DNA of 64,000 nt from Serripes groenlandicus (GCA_031761405.1 JASEVX010000007.1:37748734-37812733); one strand, 5' to 3'; numbered from the stretch's first letter, positions 1 to 9,736 are shown. Program-made: numbers and translations. The notes: generated by a model not told the origin, from the sequence alone.

Positions 1-170
1 ACATGTCAGCCATCAGTAGCATATCCATACCAACTGACCAGGCTCTGTACTGTTGACTGCTTAGCTAAACATTTTTACCTTGATATTCCTTACATTGGCT
101 ATGAACTCTTCTGAATGCAAAATGCAAAAAAGGGCAAGTCCATTTTAAGAATTTAATTAGTATTGAATGT
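1..170 (+). repeat. Dispersed repeat T, partial copy
   Basis: From about position 30 the text (ACTGACCAGGCTCTGTACTG, then TTGATATTCC and AAGTCCATTTTAA) matches in order the copy at 40191-40330. It is therefore a dispersed repeat and not unique DNA. The copy is cut by the window edge. Class unknown. Confidence 0.6.
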
Positions 171-380
171 ATGTTTGCATTGATGCTTTCAAATTAATCC
201 GCTGTTGTTGTTTTCATTGAATACAATAAATCATTTTTGCTTTTCTGTTTTCTGAACCTTTGACATGTGTTCATATTGTCGTACTTGGACTTTTCAGAAA
301 ATAGGCCATTTTTCAGGATTGTTACAATCCACATGTAATGCCAACCATGTTCATGGGTTTGATCCTTTGGTTGGAGGTTA

Positions 381-440
381 GCACTTTCCCACATACAACC
401 ATTATGCAGCAGACAACGTTGAAAACATCTTGGTTAATCC
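381..440 (-). mobile_element. MITE end fragment (O)
   Basis: CACTTTCCCACATACAAC followed by GCAGCAGACAACGTTGAAAACATC is the CGACAA-side end of the MITE. The other end is not visible. Confidence 0.6.
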
Positions 441-540
441 TTAAGCAGCTGCTTAAAACAAGTTGCCTGCTTAACAGAGGTGTCACAAGTTTGATTGTAT
501 ATATAAACATAATCTTGAATGCCTCTGCTATCTTGTCCTA

Positions 541-1018
541 GGCACGCCTCTATTTTGCTTAATTGCCCTAGTAAAATTTGATTACTCTAAGAGCGTTATC
601 CTATATTGGTATTTTTAATATGGTTGCTCTGGCGGTTTCTGTGTTCTGCCACAAAAACGGGATACATGCTTCGAGTGTTTTATCCAGCAGTATCGATCAC
701 CCTTTTATAATTGCATTGAGTGTGTTAAGACCAATAGTGGTGTAACTTTAATTTCAGCTATATTGGACTTACAGTGTTTTAGTTCTGGTTGACCCTAAAA
801 ACATGATAATGTTTATTGAGTTTATACTGATGCTGACTGTTGAACACTAATCAAGCATTATGACAGACAATGATCAACATTGAAAAAGAAAAATGTTTAG
901 TTGAAAGAATCTTTTATGACATCGTTGTACTAGTGGCTACCCAATTGTTGACACAGGAAACAGTTTGAAACTTGACGTCACTTTCACGTTTCCTCTAACG
1001 ATTTGAATTGCGGCCGAA
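541..1018. other. Unique stretch with one CRE-like site
   Basis: No repeat family or long frame seen. It contains TGACGTCA at about 973-980, upstream of a GC-richer patch and the short open start at 1019. This could be a promoter, but the evidence is thin. Confidence 0.3.
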
Positions 1019-1041
1019 ATGTTTGCACTAGAAAGCACAAG
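1019..1041 (+). CDS. Possible very short first coding exon
   Basis: ATG in a CpG-bearing context (GCGGCCGAAATG) is followed by seven codons (MFALEST) and a splice-donor-like AAG|GTAAAC. A CRE-type TGACGTCA lies about 45 bp upstream. Joined to the exon-like segment at 1863 the frame would stop after a further 17 codons. It may therefore be an upstream ORF in a 5' UTR or simply chance. No family recognised. Confidence 0.15.
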
Positions 1042-1140
1042 GTAAACAGTGGATATTAATGTAAATGTATTGACTAGGGAGTCAGATGGGGGAATTGCAT
1101 TCAACTTGTGTGTTTTTCATCATTGATTAATACATTGCCA

Positions 1141-1546
1141 TTAACCCTTTCCCACATGCTACAACTCTTCAGCAGACAATTATTATGTTTAAAACATCCG
1201 AGGAAAATATTATGGAAACTCCCTAATAAATGAAGGTATTACTATGAGTAAGATTTAAAAACATTGTGAAAAAAGTAAAAATTGCTCATCATTAAATGAG
1301 CAATTTTTCTTTAACCCTTTCCCTCATACGACAATTCTGCAGCAGACGACTTTGAATGTATTTTGTCAAAACATAGAAAATCTCCATAATTGAATGGATA
1401 ACCTTTTGTCACTATGTTTTCAAAACGCCGTCTGCTGCAGAGGCGTCAGAAAGCGTCTATATGAGGGAAAGGGTTAAGCCACAATGTTTTCAATTAACAT
1501 CTGCTGCAGATGTATCAATACACATCTGCATGTGAGAAAGAGTTAT
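1141..1546 (-). mobile_element. MITE (O) interrupted by a younger MITE
   Basis: It starts TTAACCCTTTCCCACATG. Its central hairpin is broken at TTTCT|TTAA, and it resumes with GCCACAATGTTTTC after 1477, ending CATGTGAGAAAGAGTTA. The inner copy is 1311-1477. Confidence 0.88.
1311..1477 (-). mobile_element. MITE (Y), nested, hairpin deleted
   Basis: TTAACCCTTTCCCTCATACG to ATGAGGGAAAGGGTTAA with TTAA on both sides. About 65 bp around the central hairpin are missing compared with full copies. Confidence 0.92.
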
Positions 1547-1568
1547 GGCTATTTTTTACTCTTACAAT

Positions 1569-1800
1569 TTAACCCATTACTTCACATGACTTTTCAAAAG
1601 GTCGTCTGCTTTACAATCATCAGACGAAAGAATTTCAACAATCTAGAAAACTGAAAGATTTGTATTGATAAAGAGTTGAAAATATTGCAATGAAAGGTGA
1701 AATTGCTTGTTTTGAGCAGTTTCACCTTTTATTGCAATGTTTTCAAAAGTCATGTTCAATGTCAGGTGTCAAATGCCGTCTGTGTGAAGTAACGGGTTAA
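1569..1800 (-). mobile_element. Divergent relative of the MITE with different ends
   Basis: The ends are TTAACCCATTACTTCACA and TGTGAAGTAACGGGTTAA, a clean inverted repeat with TTAA. They differ from the usual CCCTTTCCC ends. The central hairpin (GAAATTGCTTG...GAGCAGTTTCACC) is related to that of the main family. Confidence 0.85.
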
Positions 1801-1862
1801 GTCAAATAGAACAAATAGCTATTTTTGTTGAATATCATGATATCTGCTTTCTTGTTGTTCAG

Positions 1863-1971
1863 GCGGGAAAATTGGATGAGCCACATCTTTTCCAGTCTTT
1901 GTGGATTTTGGAGTTAAAGAAGATGCATCTCCATGATGGAATGCATTAAAGAATTTCCATGTTAAACATCT
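1863..1971 (+). CDS. Exon-like segment of unknown gene
   Basis: A pyrimidine-rich run ending TTGTTGTTCAG precedes it, and a perfect donor CT|GTAAGT follows at 1972. In the first frame it reads 28 codons (AGKLDEPHLFQSLWILELKK, then MHLHDGMH) and stops with TAA at 1947-1949, before the donor. It could be a last coding exon with a spliced 3' UTR, or a 5' UTR exon. No other MITE-free exon is visible nearby. The product is not recognised, and chance cannot be excluded. Confidence 0.27.
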
Positions 1972-2290
1972 GTAAGTCTGCATGTGGCTTTAACCGAAGT
2001 CTTCAGGCAACAGAGAGATGACATGCAAGAAGCAATTCGAAAACAGAATATTAATGTTTTTTTGTTAGCTAAAGCCTGATAGGGAAGAATTATTTAGGAA
2101 CTGGGACTTGTTTATGACAAGAGTCCATCATTGATGGTTAGTGCATTTAAGTAAAACTTGCTGCCTTTGAACGTTAATTTGTTGCAATCTTGGTGAATTG
2201 GGGGGGAAATTGGGATCGCTACTCTGTAGAGCAAGGTTTGGTAAGTGCAGTTATTGCTCTTCCTGCTGTAATATTATTAGCCCTGAAGTT

Positions 2291-2499
2291 GCTTACCACA
2301 TGCAACCACATGCAGACACATTTTCATAAAACATTGTGGCAAAAGGCAAAATTGCACACCACGCGCAATTTCTACTATTAACACAATCTTTTCAAGTCTA
2401 TTTGATAATTTGCATTTATAGAGAAATTCCATATTTTCGCCCGGGCATTTTCAGAGTCACCAGGCTGCTACAGATTTGTCATTTGTGGGAAAGGATTAA
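2291..2499 (+). mobile_element. MITE (O)
   Basis: The left end is decayed (CCACATGCAGACACATTTT). The right end GTGGGAAAGGATTAA shares its TTAA with the next copy. Confidence 0.8.
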
Positions 2500-2727
2500 C
2501 CCTTTCCCTTGAGTAGACGCTTTCTTAAGCCTCTGCAGCAGACGACATTTGAAAACTTTTGTGTCAAAAGAAGAAATTGCTCAAAACGAGTAATTTCTTC
2601 TTTTGACGCAATGTTTTCAACTCTATTCAATAAGTATGTCTTCATTTAGGGAGATTCTTCATACTTTTTTGTTGAAATGTTTTCAAATTCGTCTGCTGCA
2701 GATTTGTCGTTTGTGGGAAAGGATTAA
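2496..2727 (+). mobile_element. MITE (O/Y), head-to-tail with the previous copy
   Basis: TTAACCCTTTCCCTTGAGTAG to GTGGGAAAGGATTAA. The central hairpin is GAAATTGCTCAAAACGAGTAATTTC, with one mispaired base. Confidence 0.9.
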
Positions 2728-2945
2728 CTAAGGTTGCTAGGTTGTCTTTGTTTTATGAAGCTCCTTGACTACTAATCAATATTTCCAGTATTAGTTTTAA
2801 AGCCTGAAAACACATGTACAGCTTTAAAATTTGTTTTCTTTCATTTAAAGCATTTTATGATTGTTAAATTTCATGTATGCTTACATTTTAGTTCAGAGAA
2901 GAATCAATAGTCTTTGCTTGTTTTTTATTGGGGTCTAAGTAACAT

Positions 2946-3172
2946 TTAGCCCTTTCCCACATACAACAAATCTGCAACAGACGACTTTGAACATATTTTG
3001 ACAAAAAATGGAAAATCTCTACAATTGAATGGATAACCAATGAATAAAAGTGGAAAACATTGTGGCATAAGAAATTGCTTGTTTTGAGCAATTTCTTCTT
3101 TTGTCAACATGTTTTCGAAAAGCCGTCTGCTTCAGAGGCGTCAGAAAGCGTCTATATGAAGGAAAGGGTTAA
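2946..3172 (-). mobile_element. MITE, O-type left end and Y-type right end
   Basis: TTAGCCCTTTCCCACATACAAC at the left, TATATGAAGGAAAGGGTTAA at the right. The mixture suggests recombination between subfamilies. Confidence 0.9.
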
Positions 3173-3486
3173 CTGTTTTCCTTACATTCAGTTTAAAAGT
3201 CGTCTGCTTTGCAAACATCTTATGGAATTATTGGTTACATCTTGAAACTTTGACGTTGGATCTTGATCCAGCCTGATTTCAAAACTTTGTGTGAGAAGGA
3301 GAAATTGCTTGTGTGAAAAGAATAAATTGCTTATTATAAGCTATTTCCTGTTTTGAATCCCACAATGTTTACAATAGCTTGCTGTTGTACAGACTTCACA
3401 TGTTAGCTGTTTGAGGGAAAGGGGGTATAACCTTCTTTTCAGCTAAACAGTCAGATTCAGCTGTATGTTGGTTTTGCATGAACTGC

Positions 3487-3719
3487 TTAAACAACTCCCA
3501 CATATAGACAGTTTCGTACACCTCTGCAGCAGACGCCTTTTTGAAAACCTCAATTAATGTAACAAAAGTAGAAATTGCTCAAAAAGAGCAATTTCACCTT
3601 TTGCCACTATATATATATGTATTCAATATTTTTCAGTGATTAGACTTTCATTTAGAGAGATTTTCCATAACTTTGACTATAATATTTTCAAAGTTGTCTG
3701 CTACAGATTTCTTCTATAC
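3487..3719 (+). mobile_element. MITE (O), right end lost
   Basis: TTAA then CTCCCACATATAGAC, a central hairpin GAAATTGCTC...GAGCAATTTC, and a right part ending at CTACAGATTTCTTC. The terminal GGGAAAGGG is missing where a tRNA-like segment starts. Confidence 0.8.
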
Positions 3720-3720
3720 A

Positions 3721-3800
3721 GGTCATGATAGCCTAGTGGCTAAGGCAGCCAGCATCATTTGGAGCAAGATGAGGATCGTTTGAATCCCAGTGTGAATTGC
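3721..3800 (+). mobile_element. tRNA-like SINE head fragment
   Basis: ATAGCCTAGTGGCTAAGGCAG resembles an A box, and GATCGTTTGAATCCCAGT resembles a B box. It is embedded between two MITE pieces. It is too decayed to be a functional tRNA. Confidence 0.5.
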
Positions 3801-4081
3801 TCGTTTTGTTTTCCTCCTTTTACCTCAATCTTTTCACAAGATGTCTGCTGCAGATGTATTGAAATGTGTGTGCAAATGGGACATTATGAATTAAGCTAAA
3901 CTGCATGTCAATATATATGGTGCAAGTTCTTCCTTTAAGCAATGCATTGGTTTCTAGTATGTCTGCATGAACAGCTTAGACATTTCCAGAATGAGCAATT
4001 TCTTCTTTTGCCAATTTAAAAAATGTTTTGAAAAGTAATCCGCTGCAAATGCCTCATAATTTGTCTGCAGGTGGGAAAGGA

Positions 4082-4316
4082 TTAACCCTTTCCCTCATAT
4101 AGAATCTTTCTGATGCCTCTGCAGCCAACGGCTTTTAGAAAACATAGTGACAAAAGAAGAAATTGCTCGAAACGAGCAATTTCTCCTTTTGCCACAATGT
4201 TTTCCACTTTTAGCCATAGGTTATATATCCATTCAATTATAGAGATTTTTCTATTTTTTGACAAAATATGTTCAAAGTCGTCTGCTGCAGAATTGTCGTA
4301 TGATGGAAAGGATTAA
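4082..4316 (+). mobile_element. MITE (Y), full length
   Basis: TTAACCCTTTCCCTCATATAG to ATGATGGAAAGGATTAA. The hairpin uses the GCTC-GAAAC-GAGC version of the stem. Confidence 0.93.
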
Positions 4317-4589
4317 TGCTAACTCCTCAGGATGTACTTGGACAGTGATGGGTAAAAGCATATATAAATATCAAACTTGAAGGTTTACTCTTTTGTTTGA
4401 AAATTTTGAGTAAGTCTTTCCTGAAGAAATGAACCAACAAACCATAATTCAAAGCCGATTACTAGAAAAAGAGAGAGAGAGAGAGCAGGGAAAATAATGG
4501 TATCCAATATCAACCCTTTCCCTTTATAACTTCATTATTTGTTGACTCCTCAACATAATCTGAGTTAAGCAACATGGGAACAAGAGAGG

Positions 4590-4826
4590 TTAACCCTTTC
4601 CCTCATACGACAATTTTGCAGCAGACGACTTTGAACATATTTTGTCAAAAAATAGAAAATCTCTATAATTGAATGGATATAGAACCTATGACTAAAAGTG
4701 GAAAACATTGTGGCAAAAGGTGAAATTGCTAATTTTCAGCAATTTCTTCTTTTGTCACTATAATGTTTTCTAAAAGTTGTCTGCTGCAGAGGCATCAGAA
4801 AGCTTCTAAATGAGGTTAAGGGTTAA
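4590..4826 (-). mobile_element. MITE (Y), full length
   Basis: TTAACCCTTTCCCTCATACG to AAATGAGGTTAAGGGTTAA, with TTAA on both sides. Confidence 0.92.
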
Positions 4827-4973
4827 TTACTCTGAGAGGTCTATATAGATAAGAGTGAGGAATCCGCTGTGGTCGAGTGGTAATCATCGTGCAGGGATTT
4901 GGAACCGAGCGTCCTGGGTACGATCCCCAGTTGCGGCAATTTGGCAGTGATGGCGGAGTCAGCCCTTTAGCAA

Positions 4974-5203
4974 TTAACCCTTTCCCTCATATAGACGCTT
5001 TCTGACGCCTCTGCAGCAGACGGCTATTTGAAAACATAGTGACAAAAGAAGAAATTGCACAAAACGTGCAATTTCTCCTTTTGACACAATGTTTTCCACT
5101 TTTTGTCATAGGTTATCCATTCAATTATGGAGATTTTCTATGTTTTGACAAAATATGTTCAAAGTCGTCTGCTGCAGAATTGTTGTATGAGGGAAAGGGT
5201 TAA
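4974..5203 (+). mobile_element. MITE (Y) inside a SINE
   Basis: TTAACCCTTTCCCTCATATAG to GAGGGAAAGGGTTAA. The hairpin uses the GCAC-AAAAC-GTGC version. It is followed at once by a truncated second unit. Confidence 0.94.
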
Positions 5204-5368
5204 AGCAGACGGCGTTTTGAAAACATAGTTACAAAAGAAGAAATTGCACAGAACGTGCAATTTCTCCTTTTGTCACAATGTTTTCCACTTTTAGTCAGAG
5301 GTTATCCATCTGACAAAATACGTTCAAAGTCGTCTGCTGCAGAATTGTCGTATGAGGGAAAGGGTTAA
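5200..5368 (+). mobile_element. Truncated second MITE unit in tandem
   Basis: It begins TTAAAGCAGACGGCGTTTTG, lacking the first roughly 45 bp of the MITE, and runs to a normal GAGGGAAAGGGTTAA end. The same junction recurs at 63904. It lacks about 20 bp (GGTTATCCATC|TGACAAAATA) in the right half. Confidence 0.92.
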
Positions 5369-5431
5369 GGCACATTTCCTAAGCCTAATACTGCATGGTT
5401 TGTTTACCCAGGGATCATGACTATGTCTTTT

Positions 5432-5515
5432 GAATACCCACAACATAGGGTCTATTATGATCAAATAAGGATTTAAAAACAAAATATACATCTTATCTAG
5501 AGCTCTGACTCGTGT
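5432..5515 (+). repeat. Hairpin repeat H, right-arm fragment
   Basis: GAATACCCACAACATAGGGTC, CAAATAAGG and ATCTTATCTAGAGCTCTGA match in order the complete copy at 9595-9722. The hairpin arm itself is mostly absent. Confidence 0.65.
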
Positions 5516-5547
5516 AGAACAATTCATCTTTTCATGATTTCACTCTG

Positions 5548-5777
5548 TTAAGCCCTTCCCACTTGCAGACGCATTGTGACCCCATATGCAGCAGTAGACC
5601 ATTGAAAACATTGTGGCAAAAGATGAAATTGCTCAATTTGAGCAATTTCTGCTTTAGCTTCAATGTTTTCTACTCAATTCAATAATTATACTTTCATTTA
5701 TACAGATTTTATGTATTTTAGCATAGACGTTTTCAAAGTTGTCTGCTGCAGATTTTTATTTTGTAGGAAAGGATTAA
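5548..5777 (+). mobile_element. MITE (O), full length
   Basis: TTAAGCCCTTCCCACTTGCAG to TTTGTAGGAAAGGATTAA. The hairpin GAAATTGCTCAATTTGAGCAATTTC is perfect. Confidence 0.9.
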
Positions 5778-5927
5778 GATATTTTAAAAATGCTGATACA
5801 TCCAATATTTCTATTCTGTTTATCTCATAATAATGTTTTTCCATCTAGAATAGATGTAAATATAGCACAGAAACACCGGGGTTTAACTTTTGACAATTAT
5901 TCTTGCCAAAGCACAAATTCAACTTAA

Positions 5928-6072
5928 AACTCAATAATAATCATACTTTCATTTATAGAGATATTCCATATTCATTTTTGCCCAGATGTTTTCGAAGTTA
6001 CATGTTGTATATGTGTGGAAAAAATTCAAAGTCGTCTGCTGCAGATTTTCTTGCTTGTTAGAAAGGGTTTAT
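5928..6072 (+). mobile_element. MITE right-half fragment (O)
   Basis: AATCATACTTTCATTTATAG, then CAAAGTCGTCTGCTGCAGATT and GTTAGAAAGGG. An extra partial end (GTTGTATATGTGTGGAAAAA) lies before it. Confidence 0.7.
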
Positions 6073-6093
6073 AATTGCACCTAAGCTACTGGG

Positions 6094-6177
6094 TTAACCC
6101 CCTTTCCCACATACAACAAATCTGCAGCATACAATTTTTCTTTTCTTTTTTATAAAAAAAAACCCGGAAAATCTCTA
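6094..6177 (-). mobile_element. MITE left-end fragment (O)
   Basis: TTAACCCCCTTTCCCACATAC to GAAAATCTCTATA, cut where the next copy begins. Confidence 0.75.
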
Positions 6178-6347
6178 TAACCCTTTCCCTCATACGACAA
6201 ATCTGCAGCATACAATTTAGAATATATTCAGTCACAAATACGGAAACTTTTTATGAGATATTTCTCCCATATGTCACATTATGTTTTCAATACTCGATCA
6301 TCTGCTGCAGAGGCATCAAAATGTGTCTAGATATGGGAAAGAGTTAA
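6175..6347 (-). mobile_element. MITE, hairpin shortened
   Basis: ATAACCCTTTCCCTCATACG to ATATGGGAAAGAGTTAA. It shares its TTAA with the next element. Confidence 0.85.
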
Positions 6348-6571
6348 CCATTTCCCTCATATGACAATTCTGCAGCAGACGACTTTGAACGTATTTTGTC
6401 AAAACATAGAAAATCTCCATAATTGAATGGATAACCTATGACAAAAAGTGGAAAACATTGTGACAAAAGGAGAAATTGCACGTTTTGTGCAATTTCTTCT
6501 TTTGTCACTGTTTTTAAAAAGGCGTCTGTTGCAGAGGCGTCAGAAAGCGTTTATATGAGGGAAAGGGTTAA
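6344..6571 (-). mobile_element. MITE (Y), full length
   Basis: TTAACCATTTCCCTCATATG to ATATGAGGGAAAGGGTTAA. Hairpin GAAATTGCACGTTTTGTGCAATTTC is perfect. Confidence 0.93.
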
Positions 6572-7215
6572 AGTTTGTGTCACATGGCCAACTGCTATTG
6601 GGGGGAAACTCCCACAAGCAGTTATGGTCAATAGTTATTGATCTTAGACGGAATAGACCTGTTTACCCAAGACACTATTGGTTATGGTAAATCAATAGCT
6701 AAGTGAAGTATCTTTCCCCCCTCCTCCAAGCGTGTGTTTTTTTAGCTACACCAAATATTCCGACAAATCCTGAAACTCATGATATGAATTTTAATAGTTT
6801 TAAGTTAATATTCCAAGTTTCTTAAAGGAATTAGATATAAATGCTTCATTTGCTCCATATGAGTAATTGCCTATTTTGCGGTAACAATATCATAATGCCA
6901 TCTGCTTAGTACGGCAAACACTTGGGGCTCATTGGAAAGGGTAGCCCTTTGGTATATCTGTGAGTTACTGAGCATTGAATCTGTAGTTACTCCCTCAGAG
7001 TCAATATCTAAGAATATATACTGACAACTGCTTGGGAGAGAATTTATAATGGCTTCTGAGCTTTTGAGCTTCCACATGGCGAATAATGGTGTCTGAAAAA
7101 ACAGTTTTGCAGTTTTTACTTAAACAATTTTCTAGCTACAACTTTTAAGTGGGATGACTGTTGGATAAGTTTGTGAACTGAGAGGTAATTATTTTTTTGT
7201 CATATATTTAATTAC
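6572..7215. other. Unique stretch, nothing recognised
   Basis: AT-rich DNA without MITE or SINE text. A 68-codon frame on the minus strand (6871-7077) has no recognisable motif or splice-like border. Confidence 0.5.
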
Positions 7216-7219
7216 GTTA

Positions 7220-7305
7220 TTCAATGGAGTTGGAAACAGTGGCAAAAAACCGTCTACTGCAGATGCCTCAAAATGCATCTGCAAGTGGGAAAGGAATCAA
7301 AGGGT
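7220..7305 (-). mobile_element. MITE right-end fragment (O)
   Basis: GTGGCAAAAAACCGTCTACTG, then AAAATGCATCTGCAAGTGGG, AAAGGA and a decayed AAGGGTTAA. Confidence 0.65.
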
Positions 7306-7443
7306 TAAACATGAATCACGCTGACAGAATAAAATTAATTCTTGGAAAAAATTGTTTATTCATTTTTGCAGTGGAAGCTGATTTTGAGCTTTTTTCTGTG
7401 TCATCATGCAACTTTTAAAAATTCTGGCCTGTTTAGAAAACAG

Positions 7444-7548
7444 GTTTACCCTTTTCCACAAATAAATCTGCAGCAGTCTTGAATTTTTTCAAAAGATCAC
7501 CGGAATTATCTGAGGCAAATACATCTGCATATTGGAAAGGGGGTTAAC
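7444..7548 (-). mobile_element. Shortened MITE (O)
   Basis: Both ends are present (TTTACCCTTTTCCACAAATA and ATTGGAAAGGGGGTTAA), but the centre is reduced to about 60 bp with no hairpin. Confidence 0.7.
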
Positions 7549-7970
7549 CATTTAAAATTAAACTGAAGGAAAATACACAAATTTGGAAATGTTTTAAATA
7601 AACCTTGGATACAAAGTTGAAGATAGAGTGAAAAAAACAGCAATTTCTCCTTTCTCAGGATTTCTGCGAACACTAGCATAAAACATTGTCTATATTAGGA
7701 AAAAGATCAATACAGAAATAAACTATAATACTTGAATTGTTCTTTGATAAAACACTGTTATAAAAAAAAAAAAGTGTTAAAAAATGCATCAGAAGTGAAT
7801 TGATTAAAGATCCTGAAATTCTGGTGTAAAAATGAATTTTCTAAATGTGGGTTAATGTATTTCTGTTATGCATGATCACAAGCTTAAGTTTTGAATTATG
7901 AATGTAGCAGTCCATTATTGCTGAAATTGCATAGAAAAATTCTCTATCTGAGAGGAAAGATCAATCCTTC
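7549..7970. other. AT-rich stretch, nothing recognised
   Basis: It contains a poly-A run near 7760 and no frame, exon border or known repeat that I can support. Confidence 0.5.
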
Positions 7971-8201
7971 TCTACCCTTTCCCACATACAACACATTTTC
8001 AGCAACTGACGACTTTGAATATATGGAGGCGAAACTATCGAAACTGTTTTATAAATGAAAGTGTAATTATTGAAAAGAGTTGAAATCATTGTTGCAAAAG
8101 CAGATTTGCTCACAATGAGCATTTTTCTCCTTAATTTGCCACAATGTTTTCAAAAGTTATATCCGCTGCAGAAAGCGTCTCTGTATGTTGGACAGGGTTA
8201 A
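7971..8201 (-). mobile_element. MITE (O), full length
   Basis: TCTACCCTTTCCCACATACAAC to GTATGTTGGACAGGGTTAA. It shares its right TTAA with the next copy. Confidence 0.85.
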
Positions 8202-8431
8202 CCCTTTCCCTCATACTACAAATCTGCAGCAGATGAATTTGAACGTGATTTGTCAAAACACAGAAAATCTCTATAATTGAATGGATATTTACCTATGACA
8301 AAAAGTGGAAAACATTGTGGCAAAAGGAGAAATTGCACGTTTTGTGCAATTTCTTCTTTTTTTCACTATGTTTTCAAAAAGCCGTCTGCTGCAGAGGCGT
8401 CAGAACGCGTCTATATGAGGGAAAGGGTTAA
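8198..8431 (-). mobile_element. MITE (Y), full length
   Basis: TTAACCCTTTCCCTCATACT to ATATGAGGGAAAGGGTTAA, head-to-tail with its left neighbour. Confidence 0.93.
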
Positions 8432-8594
8432 ACAGTGTAATTCTATCTTCAATCTCTATCTGAATCTCTTCTTTCAGATTATTCTTGTTGCTATAGTTTA
8501 GGAGTTATTTTAGAAAAAATGTAAAACATAAAAATTGAAAGTAATGTTTTGATATTAGAAGTCTATGTTTGAAGGTAGCCTGTTGCCTTGGAAG

Positions 8595-8705
8595 AATTTT
8601 GTTTAGAGAACTGGTTCCAGAGAGCCAGGAAACAAATATCAGACTGGCTGGCATGATATATATATATGAAATGCTGTTGAAAACAGCATTTAAATGCAAT
8701 ATGAA
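8595..8705 (+). mobile_element. SINE 3' part, decayed
   Basis: GAGAGCCAGGAAACAAATATC, CTGGCTGGCATGATAT and GTTGAAAACAGCATTTAA follow the order seen in the intact SINE at 39870-40178. A short TA run lies within. Confidence 0.55.
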
Positions 8706-8769
8706 GATGAAACAGTTACTCTTGCTCTTTTTGGTACAAGCTACGAGACTATAATTGTTGCTTATAATC

Positions 8770-8991
8770 TTAGCCGTTTCCCACTTGCAGATGCATTTTG
8801 ATGCAATGCAGCAGTCAACTTTTGAAAACATTGTGGCAAAAGGACAAATTGCTCATCTGTTGCTCATCTTGAGCAATAACTCCTTTTGCCACAATAATGC
8901 TTTCAACCATACCAAATAATTATTCTTTCATTTTTAGAGATTTTCCCTTTGTTTGCTTAGAATGTCTTTCTTGTATTTGGGAAAATGTTAA
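8770..8991 (+). mobile_element. MITE (O)
   Basis: TTAGCCGTTTCCCACTTGCAG to TATTTGGGAAAATGTTAA. The hairpin has a local duplication (GCTCATCTGTTGCTCATCTTG). Confidence 0.85.
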
Positions 8992-9244
8992 AATCACCCC
9001 AACATGAAACCAAAAAAAGGGTTTTCATTTGATCAATAGTAATTAATTGATTTATTGACTGGGCCTTGGATGGTAAACTTAATTATTCATAATATGGAAC
9101 ATTTTCCCCCTTCTATACCAATTATATCTGTTTTTCATTGTTAACCCTGCATTCTTTTGACATGTTTCTATCACTCGGCACCATTTTTTTTTTTTTTTCA
9201 TTTTCCGACTCAAGATGCACTTTAATGGCTTTCCTGATATGAAA

Positions 9245-9373
9245 TGTTCTTTCCAACTTGCAAACGTATATTGATGCATCTGCAATAGACCACTTTGAAA
9301 CATCTCAACAAATTTTGTGGAAAATGTCTAGAAATGAATATAAGACAGAGGACTGGATAAGAAGGAGTAAACT
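9245..9373 (+). mobile_element. MITE left-end fragment (O)
   Basis: CTTTCCAACTTGCAAACGTA, GATGCATCTGCAATAGACCA and then CATCTCAACAAATTTTGTGG. It is followed by an unrelated inverted-repeat element. Confidence 0.6.
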
Positions 9374-9541
9374 GGGTCCGAAACTATAAAAGTTTAATCT
9401 GTACTCAGAATTTGTGCTCAAGTATCTGATTGGTCAGAAGCAAATTCGTTCTCCAAATTGACCAATTAAAGGCCTTATTTGGAGCATGGAGTTCATTTCT
9501 GAGCATGGAGCACGTTTTAAACGTTTTATAGTTTCGGGGCC
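9374..9541. mobile_element. 168-bp inverted-repeat element, unknown superfamily
   Basis: The left end GGGTCCGAAACTATAAAAG and right end GTTTTATAGTTTCGGGGCC form a terminal inverted repeat of about 18 bp with two or three mismatches. No coding capacity. GGGYCC-type ends with short flanks recall PIF/Harbinger or hAT MITEs, but no clear target duplication is visible. Confidence 0.6.
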
Positions 9542-9594
9542 TGGTCTTATTCCAACAATTTACACTTATAACTACATTAAACCCAGTGGAATGT

Positions 9595-9722
9595 TGTGGG
9601 TACCCAAAAGAATCGTCTCACTGAGACGATTCTTTTGAGTACCCACAGCATAGGGTTTGGTGGTGGTCAAATAAGGATATGATAAGTATGTGAAATACTC
9701 ATCTTATCTAGAGCTCTGATAA
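9595..9722 (+). repeat. Hairpin repeat H, complete copy
   Basis: It opens with a 26+1+26 inverted repeat (left arm TGTGGGTACCCAAAAGAATC..., one mismatch). CATAGGGTTTGGTGGTGGTC follows, and it ends ATCTTATCTAGAGCTCTGA. Partial copies are at 5432, 33350, 42453 and 58327. Confidence 0.75.
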
Positions 9723-9736
9723 CATTTCCCTCAAGT

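Larger units (their letters stand above)
4862..5427 (+). mobile_element. SINE (type A) split by two MITE units
   Basis: The head ATCCGCTGTGGTCGAGTGGT carries an A box, and GGTACGATCCCCAG a B box, both class II tRNA-like. The body stops at CCCTTTAGCAA|TTAA and resumes after 5368 with GGCACATTTCCTAAGCC. This is exactly where the intact copy at 52917 reads CCCTTGGGCAAGGCACATTT. The MITEs therefore landed in an existing SINE. Confidence 0.85.

Noticed and set aside
6438..6641. Recurrent 60-75-codon frames of the type MTKSGKHC...KKPSAAEASESVYMRERV and MWQKEKLHVLCNFFFCHYVF
   Set aside because: They are translations of Y MITEs in either orientation (also 8277, 33348, 40625, 52454, 53064, 53653). 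They begin and end in the MITE, and their likeness is DNA likeness.
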